A stretch of DNA of 64,000 bases from Cellulomonas sp. 73-145 (GTDB lineage: Bacteria; Actinomycetota; Actinomycetes; Actinomycetales; Cellulomonadaceae), in NCBI GenBank assembly GCA_001898185.1, contig MKTI01000013.1, forward strand, positions 372,001 to 436,000, given 5' to 3'. Position 1 is the stretch's first letter; every line of letters begins with the position of its first letter. Positions 42,404 through 50,296 of the stretch are shown piece after piece. A program made the position numbers and the translations under genes. The notes under the pieces were generated by a model. It was given only the letters and a program-made list of their open reading frames with translations, ran no database searches and was not told the DNA's origin.

Positions 42404-43246
42404 GTGGAGGAGTGGGAGTTCGGCCGGGCGGTGCGGCGGTGGCGCGAGCGGGTCGCACCCGAGTCGGTCGGTGTGCGGCTCGGCGGTCGGCGCCGTGCAC
42501 CGGGGCTGCGCCGCGAGGAACTGGCCAATCTGGCCGGCATCTCCGTCGACTACCTGACCCGCCTTGAGCAGGGGCGTGCGACGTCGCCGTCGTCCCAGGT
42601 GGTCGAGGCCCTGGCCCGCAGCCTGCGGCTGTCCGACGCCGAGCGGGAGCTGCTGTTCCGGCTGGCCGGCCTGTCGGCCCCCGGCCCCGGCATCGTCCCG
42701 ACGCGCATCACCGCCAGCGTGCAGCGGCTGCTCGACCGCTTCGTCGGGATCCCGCTCGTCGTCTACGACGCCGCGTGGAACCTCGTCGTCGCGAACGCCC
42801 CCTACGACGCGCTGATGGGCGAGACGTCCGCTCTGCGCGGCAACGAGCGGAACGGGGTGTGGCGCAACGTCATGGGACCCGCGTCGCGCGCCCGCCAGAC
42901 GCCCGCCGAGCACGACGAGCAGGTCGCGGGCCTCGTCGCCGACCTGCGCATGACCGCCGCTCGGTACCCCGCCGACCAGGGACTTCGCCGGCTGGTGGCC
43001 GACCTGCGCGCCGTGAGCCCGTGGTTCGTCGAGCTGTGGGAGACGGCACCCGACCCGGCACCGGCCGAGGCCTCCCGGCACAAGGTGATCGACCACCCGA
43101 CGGTCGGTCCGATCACCGTGGACTGCGACACCCTCGTCGTGGCCGGCGACGACCTGCGGATCATGGCCTACACGGCCGAGCCGGGGTCGGAGGACGCCGA
43201 GCGGCTGGAGCTGGCGATCGTGCTGGGGACCCAGGCGCTGGCCTAG
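42404..43246 (+). CDS. XRE-family regulator with MmyB-like ligand domain
   Basis: This 280-aa protein has an N-terminal helix-turn-helix (GGRRRAPGLRREELANLAGISVDYLTRLEQGRATSPSSQVVEALARSLRLSDAERELLFRLAG). A PAS-like MmyB domain follows (VVYDAAWNLVVANAPYDALMGE ... HPTVGPITVDCDTLVVAGDDLRIMAYTAEPGSEDAERL). In actinobacteria these regulators pair with divergent SDR genes, as here, and the C-terminal domain is thought to bind a fatty-acid-like ligand. Its stop overlaps the stop of the convergent TetR gene. Confidence 0.9.
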   Translation: MEEWEFGRAVRRWRERVAPESVGVRLGGRRRAPGLRREELANLAGISVDYLTRLEQGRATSPSSQVVEALARSLRLSDAERELLFRLAGLSAPGPGIVPTRITASVQRLLDRFVGIPLVVYDAAWNLVVANAPYDALMGETSALRGNERNGVWRNVMGPASRARQTPAEHDEQVAGLVADLRMTAARYPADQGLRRLVADLRAVSPWFVELWETAPDPAPAEASRHKVIDHPTVGPITVDCDTLVVAGDDLRIMAYTAEPGSEDAERLELAIVLGTQALA

Positions 43247-43854
43247 CGACCCGATCCCTGGGCCAGGGCCTTCGCGCGCGACTCCGGGACTCCCAGCAGC
43301 AGCAGCGTGGCCACGGTGACCGAGGCGGCGTCGACCTCTGTCGGGGACGACGCGTCGTCGGCGATGGTGAAGACGGCGGACCACGCAGCCTGGCTGAGGA
43401 CGCCGGCCGGCAGGTGCCGCCCGATGACACCGGCGTCCTGGCCTCGTCGGACCAGGTCGGCGAGTGCGTGCTCGACCTGCCCGAGCAGGGCGTGGATGTC
43501 CTCCCCGAACTCGCCGCGCCGGAGCACCACCATCACCCGGTAGCGGTGCACCAACGGCCAGAGGCGGGCGACGAAGTCCGCCCATGCCACGTCGGCCGAC
43601 TTCTCGACGGGGGCGGCCTCGGTCAGCACAGCCTCGATCTCGTCCACGGCGCGGCGCGCGAGCGCCAGCACCAGGTCGGAACGGGACGGGAAGTAGCCGT
43701 ACACGGTTCGTCTGACGACACCGGCAGCCGAGGCCACCTCACCCATGCCTGCGTCCGGCGTCGTGCCGAGCACCTCGACCGCCGCACCGAGGATCCGGTC
43801 CCGTGTGTCACGACGGCCCGAGGACTGGTTCTGCACACCACAAGGATTGCACAT
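43243..43854 (-). CDS. TetR-family regulator of the epoxide hydrolase
   Basis: This 203-aa regulator has the HTH RILGAAVEVLGTTPDAGMGEVASAAGVVRRTVYGYFPSRSDLVLALARRAV. The ATG at 43854 falls inside a 16-bp palindrome that is repeated 28 bp upstream, so the protein probably represses itself at both transcription and translation start. It is divergent from an epoxide hydrolase gene 79 nt away. The N-terminal MCNPCGVQN carries two cysteines, which is unusual. Confidence 0.87.
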   Translation of the reverse strand: MCNPCGVQNQSSGRRDTRDRILGAAVEVLGTTPDAGMGEVASAAGVVRRTVYGYFPSRSDLVLALARRAVDEIEAVLTEAAPVEKSADVAWADFVARLWPLVHRYRVMVVLRRGEFGEDIHALLGQVEHALADLVRRGQDAGVIGRHLPAGVLSQAAWSAVFTIADDASSPTEVDAASVTVATLLLLGVPESRAKALAQGSGR

Positions 43855-43863
43855 GCGTGTGCA
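43848..43863. promoter_or_regulatory. TetR operator 1 (covers TetR start codon)
   Basis: TGCACATGCGTGTGCA is palindromic apart from its central bases, and extends by one T/A pair on each side. Confidence 0.7.
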
Positions 43864-43875
43864 ACCGACCTACTC

Positions 43876-43891
43876 TGCACACCGGTGTGCA
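43876..43891. promoter_or_regulatory. TetR operator 2
   Basis: TGCACACCGGTGTGCA is a perfect 16-bp palindrome, 28 bp from the first site, between the divergent promoters. Confidence 0.8.
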
Positions 43892-43933
43892 ATGCCGACC
43901 GCGGCGTGCACGGGAGTCGAGGAGAACCGCGAC

Positions 43934-45094
43934 ATGACCACAACCCCTGCCGCACCGGCGGACGTCCGCCCGTTCCGCGTCGGCGTTCCGGACGCCGAGC
44001 TCGACGACCTCCTCGAGCGACTGGCCAGGACCCGCTGGCCCGACCGGGAGACCGTCGCCGACTGGTCGCAGGGTGTCCGCCTGGACAACGCCCGATCGCT
44101 CGTCGCGTCCTGGCAGCACGAGTACGACTGGCGCCGGTTCGAGTCCGCGCTCAACGCCTATCCGCAGTTCCTGACGACGATCGACGGGCTCGACATCCAC
44201 TTCCTCCACGTCAGGTCGAAGAACCCCGGAGCACTGCCTCTGCTGCTGACGCACGGCTGGCCGAGCACTGTCGCCGACTTCTTGGGCCTGATCGGGCCCT
44301 TGACCGACCCGGTCGCGTTCGGTGGGGACGTCGCCGACTCTTTCGACGTCGTCATCCCCTCGCTCCCGGGATTCGGGTTCTCCGGCAAGCCGACCGAGCC
44401 GGGCTGGAACGCGTCCCGGATCGCCCGCGCGTGGGCCGAGCTCATGCACCGGCTGGGTTACGCGCGGTGGGCGGCGCACGGCGGCGACTGGGGCGCGGTG
44501 GTGACCACCGAGCTCGGCGTCCTCCGACCCGAGGGGCTGCTCGGGATCCACCTCAGCACGCCGTACGCCTTCCCCGACCCGATCCCCGAGACGCTGACCC
44601 CCGAAGAACGCCACGCGGTGGACGGGCTCGCGTTCTACAGCGGTCCGCTGGGCGGGTCCAACCACGTGCAGGGCACCAAGCCGGAGACCGTGGGCTTCGC
44701 GCTCGCGGACTCACCAGCCGGCCAGGCGGCGTGGATCTACGAGAAGTTCCAGTCCAAGACGGACAACGAGGGGTTCGCCGAGGACGCACTCAGCACCGAC
44801 GCCATCCTCGACACGATCTCGCTCTACTGGTTCACCAACAGCGCCGCATCATCGGCGCGCATCTACTGGGAGAACCCGACGGCCACCATGGCCGGCCCCA
44901 AGCTGACGCTGCCGGTCGCGGTCACCGTCTTCCCGCGCGACATCCCGCGGCTGCCGCGAACCTGGGTCGAGGACACCTACAGCAACCTGATCCACTTCGG
45001 CGAAGCCGAGCGCGGCGGGCACTTCGCCGCCCTCGAGCAGCCCGAGGTCCTCGTCGCCGAGCTCCGCACCGGTCTGCGGAGCCTGCGCGCGTAG
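43934..45094 (+). CDS. Epoxide hydrolase (EPHX-type alpha/beta hydrolase)
   Basis: This protein (386 aa) has the epoxide-hydrolase N-terminal domain (RPFRVGVPDAELDDLLERLARTRWPD). The alpha/beta core follows, with oxyanion motif LTHGWP (residues 106-110), nucleophile Asp185 in HGGDWGAVV and histidine in ERGGHFAALEQP. Hydrolysis of a xenobiotic or lipid epoxide is expected. GAGGAGA upstream supports ATG 43934. Control by the divergent TetR through two palindromes is likely. Confidence 0.9.
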   Translation: MTTTPAAPADVRPFRVGVPDAELDDLLERLARTRWPDRETVADWSQGVRLDNARSLVASWQHEYDWRRFESALNAYPQFLTTIDGLDIHFLHVRSKNPGALPLLLTHGWPSTVADFLGLIGPLTDPVAFGGDVADSFDVVIPSLPGFGFSGKPTEPGWNASRIARAWAELMHRLGYARWAAHGGDWGAVVTTELGVLRPEGLLGIHLSTPYAFPDPIPETLTPEERHAVDGLAFYSGPLGGSNHVQGTKPETVGFALADSPAGQAAWIYEKFQSKTDNEGFAEDALSTDAILDTISLYWFTNSAASSARIYWENPTATMAGPKLTLPVAVTVFPRDIPRLPRTWVEDTYSNLIHFGEAERGGHFAALEQPEVLVAELRTGLRSLRA

Positions 45095-45146
45095 CGGCCG
45101 CGCTCGGGAGTTCCGGGGTCGGACGATCCAGCGCCCGCGCCTGCAC

Positions 45147-45179
45147 AGCCTTCAGCAGCGATCACTCTTGTTGAAGGCT
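45147..45179. repeat. Inverted element AGCCTTCA-N17-TGAAGGCT, copy A (3' side of fic)
   Basis: This is a dyad of AGCCTTCA and TGAAGGCT separated by exactly 17 nt. The arms extend inwards (AGCCTTCAGCAG and, on the other strand, AGCCTTCAACAA). An extra half-site ACCTTTCAACAA follows at 45188-45199. It lies between the convergent 3' ends of the epoxide hydrolase and fic genes. Confidence 0.8.
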
Positions 45180-45223
45180 GCGTGCCTACCTTTCAACAAC
45201 CGGTGATCGCGCCGGAGCGGCGA

Positions 45224-46444
45224 TCACGTCCGCCGCCCCGCACGCGCGGCGAAGGCATCCATCGCCGCAAGCACGGCGGCGGCCTGCCACACCCGATTCC
45301 GATGGGCCGACGTGGAGGCATGCAGCACCCCCGCCGTCTCAAGCACGCCGATGGCGTTCCGCGCGCCACGGTCGGACAACTCGAGGGTCCGCGCCACGTA
45401 CTCAGCGTTGACCACCGGCTGTGCGAAGAGGGCATCCGCCACCCGCCACGCGGCTGAATCCGAGCGAGCACTGACCTGGTCGCGCCATTCGGCGCGCAGC
45501 TGCATCACGTCGGCGGCGAGCTGACGGCCGTTGAGTGTCGCAGAGATCGCAGCGTGTGCCACCTGCTCGATGATCGGGTCCACCTCCCCCTGGCGGTACG
45601 TCGTCAGCGACCGGAAGTACCGCTCGGGGTCGCGCAGCAGGCCAGCCGACACCGGGACGGTGGTGTGCTGCGTCAAGCCACGCCGTCGCAGCACCTGGTG
45701 CAGCACGACGCGACCGGTGCGACCGTTGCCGTCCACGAATGGATGGACGGTCTCGAACTGGGCATGCACCAGCGCGGCATGCACGAGCGCCGGGACGTCG
45801 TCGCGGGCGGCGAAGGTCACGAGGTCGTCGATGGCGTCGCGCACGCGGTCCTGGTGGGGCGGGATGAAGTCCGCGCCGTGCGGACTGACGGCCGAGCTGC
45901 CCACCCAGACCTGCTCTGTGCGCCATCGACCAGCGACGTCGGGATCCGACGCGCCGAGGAGCGCCCGGTGGACAGCAAGGATCGACTCCGCTGTGACGTC
46001 GTCACCGACGGCAAGCGCCGCATTCATCGCGCGCACGTTCGCGGCGACGAGCTCGGCGTTCTGCTTCCCGCCGACACCGAGACTGGCCATCGCGAGGTTG
46101 CGGGCGTTGCTGGTCAGATGCTCGATCTGCGAGCTGGAAGCCGACTCGGTTCGCAGCAGCACTGCGGGCATCGGGACCGGCATGGCCGCGACCTCGACGT
46201 CGAACCGGGAGATGGCCGACGTCGCCTCGTCGACGACGGCCTGGACAGCGGTGCTCACACGAGGGACGGCGTGAGCGATCGGCGGCAGCACAGATGCCTG
46301 GTAAGGGCGCGAGATCCGCTGCCGGTCCCACACCGAGAGCCGCTTGTCATCCAGGTTGGACGTCCACTCGCGCGGCTCGGTGGTCAGTGCCGGCCACACG
46401 GACTCGTCACGCGAGGCGGCCTGCGGCCGCTCGTCGTCGGTCAC
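45224..46444 (-). CDS. Fic-domain protein with C-terminal winged helix
   Basis: This Fic/AMPylase-family protein (406 aa) has the catalytic motif HPFVDGNGRTGR at residues 234-245, complete with catalytic His and the GNGR anion site. A class II-type inhibitory helix, SASSSQIEHL (Glu108), lies N-terminal to the Fic core, so activity is probably autoinhibited. Residues about 335-395 form a winged helix (FAQPVVNAEYVARTLELSDRGARNAIGVLETAGVL). AMP transfer to a cellular target is expected, but the target is unknown. Start is GTG 46444. Copies of a repeated dyad sit directly upstream and downstream of the gene. Confidence 0.87.
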   Translation of the reverse strand: MTDDERPQAASRDESVWPALTTEPREWTSNLDDKRLSVWDRQRISRPYQASVLPPIAHAVPRVSTAVQAVVDEATSAISRFDVEVAAMPVPMPAVLLRTESASSSQIEHLTSNARNLAMASLGVGGKQNAELVAANVRAMNAALAVGDDVTAESILAVHRALLGASDPDVAGRWRTEQVWVGSSAVSPHGADFIPPHQDRVRDAIDDLVTFAARDDVPALVHAALVHAQFETVHPFVDGNGRTGRVVLHQVLRRRGLTQHTTVPVSAGLLRDPERYFRSLTTYRQGEVDPIIEQVAHAAISATLNGRQLAADVMQLRAEWRDQVSARSDSAAWRVADALFAQPVVNAEYVARTLELSDRGARNAIGVLETAGVLHASTSAHRNRVWQAAAVLAAMDAFAARAGRRT

Positions 46445-46445
46445 C

Positions 46446-46478
46446 AGCCTTCACCAGCAGTCGTCACTGTTGAAGGCT
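46446..46478. repeat. Inverted element, copy B (5' side of fic)
   Basis: AGCCTTCA and TGAAGGCT are separated by 17 nt, with inner arms ACCTTCA-type CCAG and, on the other strand, ACAG. It begins 1 nt from the fic start codon, so it overlaps the ribosome site. Confidence 0.8.
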
Positions 46479-46486
46479 AGCCGCTC

Positions 46487-46519
46487 AGTCTTCAATAAGG
46501 GAACTCCTTGCTGAAGGCT
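46487..46519. repeat. Inverted element, copy C (5' side of fic)
   Basis: AGTCTTCA and TGAAGGCT are separated by 17 nt. It starts 41 bp after copy B, about four helical turns, which suits cooperative protein binding. Confidence 0.75.
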
Positions 46520-46569
46520 GCGCCCCATCGGTGGGCCATGCCAGCTCCACCTCCAGACTCGACGGCTGG

Positions 46570-46968
46570 TCAGCCGAGCGTCCGGAACGTGACAAACACA
46601 CCGACGGTGTACGTCACGACCGCGACCGTGAGGATCACGAGACGCCGCGCGGAGTACCCGTCGGACCACTCGCCACCATGCCGCGCTCGCCCCGGCGTCT
46701 GCCGGCGGCGCGGACGCGCCAGGACGAAGACCGAGCAGGCCACGATGGCGGCCGCTCCGCAGAAGACTCGACTGATCCACCCCGGCAGGATCGCCGCAGA
46801 GACGGCGCCCGAGCCGGCAGCGACAGCCGGCGCGACGTACCACCACCGAGCGGCTGTTCGTCTGGCGAGTGCACTGTCCGGCGCCACGGCCCCGGTCACA
46901 ACCAGCGACGTCTCGAGGGTCAGGATCCAGCCTGCGACCGAGATGGCGACGCCGAGGTCCGAGCTCAC
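46570..46968 (-). CDS. Small membrane protein, unknown
   Basis: I do not recognise a family. The 132-aa protein has four hydrophobic segments (residues about 5-25, 43-61, 66-85 and 108-128) and a basic loop (ARPRRRQTPGRARHGG) between the third and fourth. GTG 46968 has AGGTGG upstream. It lies 5' to fic on the same strand, 125 nt apart, across repeat copies B and C, so co-transcription is uncertain. Confidence 0.6.
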   Translation of the reverse strand: MSSDLGVAISVAGWILTLETSLVVTGAVAPDSALARRTAARWWYVAPAVAAGSGAVSAAILPGWISRVFCGAAAIVACSVFVLARPRRRQTPGRARHGGEWSDGYSARRLVILTVAVVTYTVGVFVTFRTLG

Positions 46969-47195
46969 GCGCGACCACCTGCACTGGGCGCGTTCTTCGG
47001 AGGCATTCCAGCCCCGAAGCCCACCCCCACGCAGGCCAGGCAGCGCCGACGCTGACCCTGTGGCGCCCGTCGAACACCGAGCGCGGTCTCAGGGCATGCC
47101 ACACCTGGCAGCATCGCAGGTGGACGACCACGGGCGTCGGCATCTCCGCACGTCCCAGCGCCGGCAGCCGAAAGTAGTCACCGAGGCTGCATCGC
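46969..47195. other. Intergenic stretch with no gene seen
   Basis: In these 227 nt I see no supported CDS, RNA gene or strong hairpin. Reading frames crossing it are fragments antisense to neighbours or lack family features. Confidence 0.5.
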
Positions 47196-48083
47196 TCACG
47201 CCGGGCGGAGCGCCGCACTCTCGGCCGTGATCGATACCTTCTGGCCGGAGCGCACTCGCTCGGCGCCCGTGTAGACGTTGAACGTCGGCGGCCGGACGAA
47301 GCCCAGCAGCGTCATCCCCACCTCGTCGGCCAGCTCCACCGCCAGGCTCGACGGTGCGCTCACCGCGCTCAGCACCGGGATGCCGGCGAGGTGCGCCTTC
47401 TGCACCAGCTCGAAGGACGCACGGCCGCTGACCTGCAGCACCGTGTCGCGCAGCGGCAGCCGGCCCTCGAGCAGGGCCCAGCCCACCACCTTGTCGACGG
47501 CGTTGTGCCGGCCGACGTCCTCGCGCACGCACAGCAGGTTGCCGTCCAGGTCGAAGAGGCCCGCGGCGTGCAGGCCGCCGGTGTCGTCGAACAGGCGCTG
47601 GGCGGCGCGCAGGCGGTCGGGCAGGGTGACGACGAGGGCCGGGTCCAGCGGTGCACCCTCGGACGGGGACACCCGCGGGAAGGCCGACCGGGCGCGGATC
47701 GCGTCGATGCTCGCCTTGCCGCAGATGCCGCAGCTGCTGGTCGTGTAGAAGGAGCGCGCGACGTCCCGCGGGACCACCGGCACCGTGACGGAGACGTCCA
47801 CCACGTTGTAGGTGTTCACGCCCTCGTCGGTCGCGCCGGCGCAGTAGCGCTGGGTGCGGATGTGCTCGACCGAGCTGATGATCCCCTCGGTGACCAGGAA
47901 GCCCGCGACCAGCTCGAAGTCGTGGCCGGGGGTCCGCATCGTCACGCTGATCGCCTGCCCGCCGACGCGGATCTCCAGCGGCTCCTCCGCGACCACGGTG
48001 TCCGGCCGGCCGAGAGTGGTCGCGGTGCCGTCGTCCGCCACCGTCACGCGGACCAGCGGGACGCGGGAGGTCAGGCGGCCCAC
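47196..48083 (-). CDS. fdhD: Formate dehydrogenase accessory sulfurtransferase FdhD
   Basis: FdhD (295 aa) transfers sulfur from IscS to the molybdenum cofactor and is needed for active formate dehydrogenase. The catalytic loop [11 protein letters not shown] holds Cys118 and Cys121. Other landmarks are [43 protein letters not shown] and [16 protein letters not shown] 48083 overlaps the membrane-subunit stop by 13 nt. It is the last gene of the locus. Confidence 0.95.
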   Translation of the reverse strand: MGRLTSRVPLVRVTVADDGTATTLGRPDTVVAEEPLEIRVGGQAISVTMRTPGHDFELVAGFLVTEGIISSVEHIRTQRYCAGATDEGVNTYNVVDVSVTVPVVPRDVARSFYTTSSCGICGKASIDAIRARSAFPRVSPSEGAPLDPALVVTLPDRLRAAQRLFDDTGGLHAAGLFDLDGNLLCVREDVGRHNAVDKVVGWALLEGRLPLRDTVLQVSGRASFELVQKAHLAGIPVLSAVSAPSSLAVELADEVGMTLLGFVRPPTFNVYTGAERVRSGQKVSITAESAALRPA

Positions 48084-49336
48084 TCGTCGGCCCTCCCCTG
48101 CGTGTCGCCGGACGACGAGCCCGACGACGCCGCCCGCTTCTCCAGCCGTTCGCGCTGCGGCTGCACCACGTACTTCGGGTCCTGCGTCGAGGCGACCCCC
48201 GCCTCGAAGATGCCGAACCGCGTGCACGCCGAGCCGGCCATCGCCGCGAGCCCGCCGACCACCGCGGCCGCCCGCGACCAGCGCCCACCGATCCCGCCGA
48301 CCACGGCGCCACCCAGGCTCAGCGCCGCCGCGGCCCGCATCAGCGTCCCGGCCTTGCCCTGCCGCAACGTCTCCCCCGGCAGCCCCATCCGGCGCTCCAT
48401 GAACCGGGTGATCGCCACCTCCGCGACTCCGCCGATCAGAGCGGCCCGACGAGCCGGCCCGGCCTGCGCCACCGGCGCGGCGATCATGCCCAGCCCGCCG
48501 GCGGCCATCGCACCAGAGCTGACGAACAGGAACGGCAGCTCCTCGTGGCCGGCGTGCCAGGTCGGCACCGCCGTGTCGGCGATCAGCGGCGCGGTGTAGG
48601 CCGCAACCGCGGGACCGGTGGCCGCCGCGGCGAACGTCGCGAGCTTCCCGATCCGCGGGAACCAGCCCGTCACGCTGGTGACCGCAGCGATCCCGGCCGC
48701 CGGGCCGTACGCGGTGAGGATCCAGGACCCGACGCTCATGGGCGACGAGGGCTTGACGGTGCGCAGCATGTTGGCGAACCGGTCGGGCCGGCCCAGGTCG
48801 TGCACCAGCGCGACCACCGATCCGGAGATGGCCACCAGTGACCCGACCTTGCAGGCCCGCGCCAGCGCCGGACGGCCGGTCGCGGTCGCCCCGGCGGCGA
48901 GCACCGACGAGCTGCCCGCCAGCCCGCCGAGGAACAGGTACCCGGCGATGTCGAGCGTCTCCCACTTGGGCTTGTGCAGGATCGGACGGCCGTAGTACGA
49001 GGTGAACTCGGCCTCCGGCACCATCAGGTCCTCGCCGCCACGGCCGCCGCCGCGCCGCTTGCGGCGTCCACCGCCGCCACCCGAGCCGAATCCGCCGAAC
49101 CGCCCGCCGAACCCGCCGCTGCCAAAGCCTTCGTCGCCGGCACCTGGTGCTGCCCCCGGCTCCGCGCCGGCGGTGAGCCCCCGCGGCACCGCGTCGTGGT
49201 CGGGCGCCGCGTGCGGGTCGTGCCGCACGTCGGTGCCGTCGTCCCCCGGACCGGTAGCAGCGTGTCGACCGTTGCGACCGCCGTTGCCGACGGCCCCGTT
49301 GGCGCTGCTCCGGTCGTCGCCGTGCTGGCCGCTCAT
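48071..49336 (-). CDS. NrfD/PsrC-like membrane subunit of formate dehydrogenase
   Basis: This membrane anchor (421 aa) begins with a disordered Gly/Arg/Asp-rich tail of about 105 residues (for example [20 protein letters not shown]), then several helices. [37 protein letters not shown] and [35 protein letters not shown] are characteristic of NrfD-type quinone-interacting subunits. It would pass electrons between the Fe-S subunit and menaquinone. ATG 49336 has GGGGAGGA upstream and overlaps the Fe-S gene stop. Confidence 0.87.
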   Translation of the reverse strand: MSGQHGDDRSSANGAVGNGGRNGRHAATGPGDDGTDVRHDPHAAPDHDAVPRGLTAGAEPGAAPGAGDEGFGSGGFGGRFGGFGSGGGGGRRKRRGGGRGGEDLMVPEAEFTSYYGRPILHKPKWETLDIAGYLFLGGLAGSSSVLAAGATATGRPALARACKVGSLVAISGSVVALVHDLGRPDRFANMLRTVKPSSPMSVGSWILTAYGPAAGIAAVTSVTGWFPRIGKLATFAAAATGPAVAAYTAPLIADTAVPTWHAGHEELPFLFVSSGAMAAGGLGMIAAPVAQAGPARRAALIGGVAEVAITRFMERRMGLPGETLRQGKAGTLMRAAAALSLGGAVVGGIGGRWSRAAAVVGGLAAMAGSACTRFGIFEAGVASTQDPKYVVQPQRERLEKRAASSGSSSGDTQGRADEWAA

Positions 49337-50295
49337 CGCTTCCTCCCCAGGAACGTCACCGCGAGGCCAATCAGCAGCGCCCCGGCCGCGAGCGCGGCGT
49401 TGCGCCACATCACCGGCAGGTCGCGGGTGGTGACCACGGGGTCCGGCGGCAGCCCGTACACCTCGGGCTCGTCGAGCAGCAGGAAGAACGCACCGTCGCC
49501 GCCGACGCCGTCGTTCGGGTCGGCGCCGTACAGCCGGGCCTCCGGCACACCGGCCTCGTGCAGCTGCTCCACGCGGGCCTGCGCCCGGACCCGGAGCTCG
49601 TCGAGGTCACCGAACTGGATCGAGTCCGTCGGGCACGCCTTGGCGCACGCCGGCTCCTGCCCGGCGCCGAGCCGGTCGTAGCACATGGTGCACTTCCAGG
49701 CCCGGCCGTCGTCCTTGCGGGTCTCGATCACGCCGTAGGGGCAGGCCGAGACGCAGTAGCCGCAGCCGTTGCAGACGTCCTCCTGCACGACGACCGTGCC
49801 GAACTCCGTGCGGAATAGCGCGCCGGTGGGGCACACGTCCAGGCAGGCGGCGTGCGTGCAGTGCTTGCAGACGTCGGACGCCATCAGCCAGCGCAGCCCG
49901 GTGCGGTCGCCGGACCCGTCGTCGGCCGCCGCCGGCGCCCCGGCCCCGCCCGGCATCGCCGGCATCCCGAGGTCGACCGGTCCCCCGCTGCCCCCGGCCG
50001 CGGGCGCGGCCGACGACGGCGCACCCATCGGCCGCTGCTGCTCGATGAACGCCACGTGCCGCCACGTGCTCGCGCCCAGGTGCTCGGAGTTGTCGTAGGA
50101 CATGCCGGTGAACGTCAGCCCGTCCTCCGGGATCGCGTTCCACTCCTTGCACGCCACCTCGCAGGCCTTGCAGCCGATGCAGACGGAGGTGTCGGTGAAG
50201 AAGCCGACGCGCGGCGCCGGGTCGGGATAGCCGCCGGCCTCAGGCGGGTCGTCGCTGCGCAGGAAGCTGCCGAGCGCGGACAGGTCGAACGCCAT
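49333..50295 (-). CDS. fdhB: Formate dehydrogenase Fe-S subunit
   Basis: This 4Fe-4S ferredoxin-type electron-transfer subunit (320 aa) has its first cluster at Cys39, 42, 45 and 49 ([12 protein letters not shown]). Further clusters are [32 protein letters not shown] and [21 protein letters not shown], four in all as in FdnH/HybA proteins. A Gly/Pro/Ala-rich insertion (residues about 90-128) interrupts the first domain. A single C-terminal helix ([16 protein letters not shown]) anchors it in the membrane. It bridges the molybdenum subunit and the NrfD subunit. Confidence 0.93.
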   Translation of the reverse strand: MAFDLSALGSFLRSDDPPEAGGYPDPAPRVGFFTDTSVCIGCKACEVACKEWNAIPEDGLTFTGMSYDNSEHLGASTWRHVAFIEQQRPMGAPSSAAPAAGGSGGPVDLGMPAMPGGAGAPAAADDGSGDRTGLRWLMASDVCKHCTHAACLDVCPTGALFRTEFGTVVVQEDVCNGCGYCVSACPYGVIETRKDDGRAWKCTMCYDRLGAGQEPACAKACPTDSIQFGDLDELRVRAQARVEQLHEAGVPEARLYGADPNDGVGGDGAFFLLLDEPEVYGLPPDPVVTTRDLPVMWRNAALAAGALLIGLAVTFLGRKR

Positions 50296-50296
50296 G

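Noticed and set aside
45147..45179. Copy A of the fic-flanking dyad as a plain transcription terminator
   Set aside because: It is AT-richer than other hairpins here, has a 17-nt loop, and the same element occurs twice upstream of fic, where a terminator is not expected.
46508..47230. Plus-strand 240-aa frame over the small membrane protein
   Set aside because: No family features. The minus-strand protein has four coherent hydrophobic helices and a plausible start.
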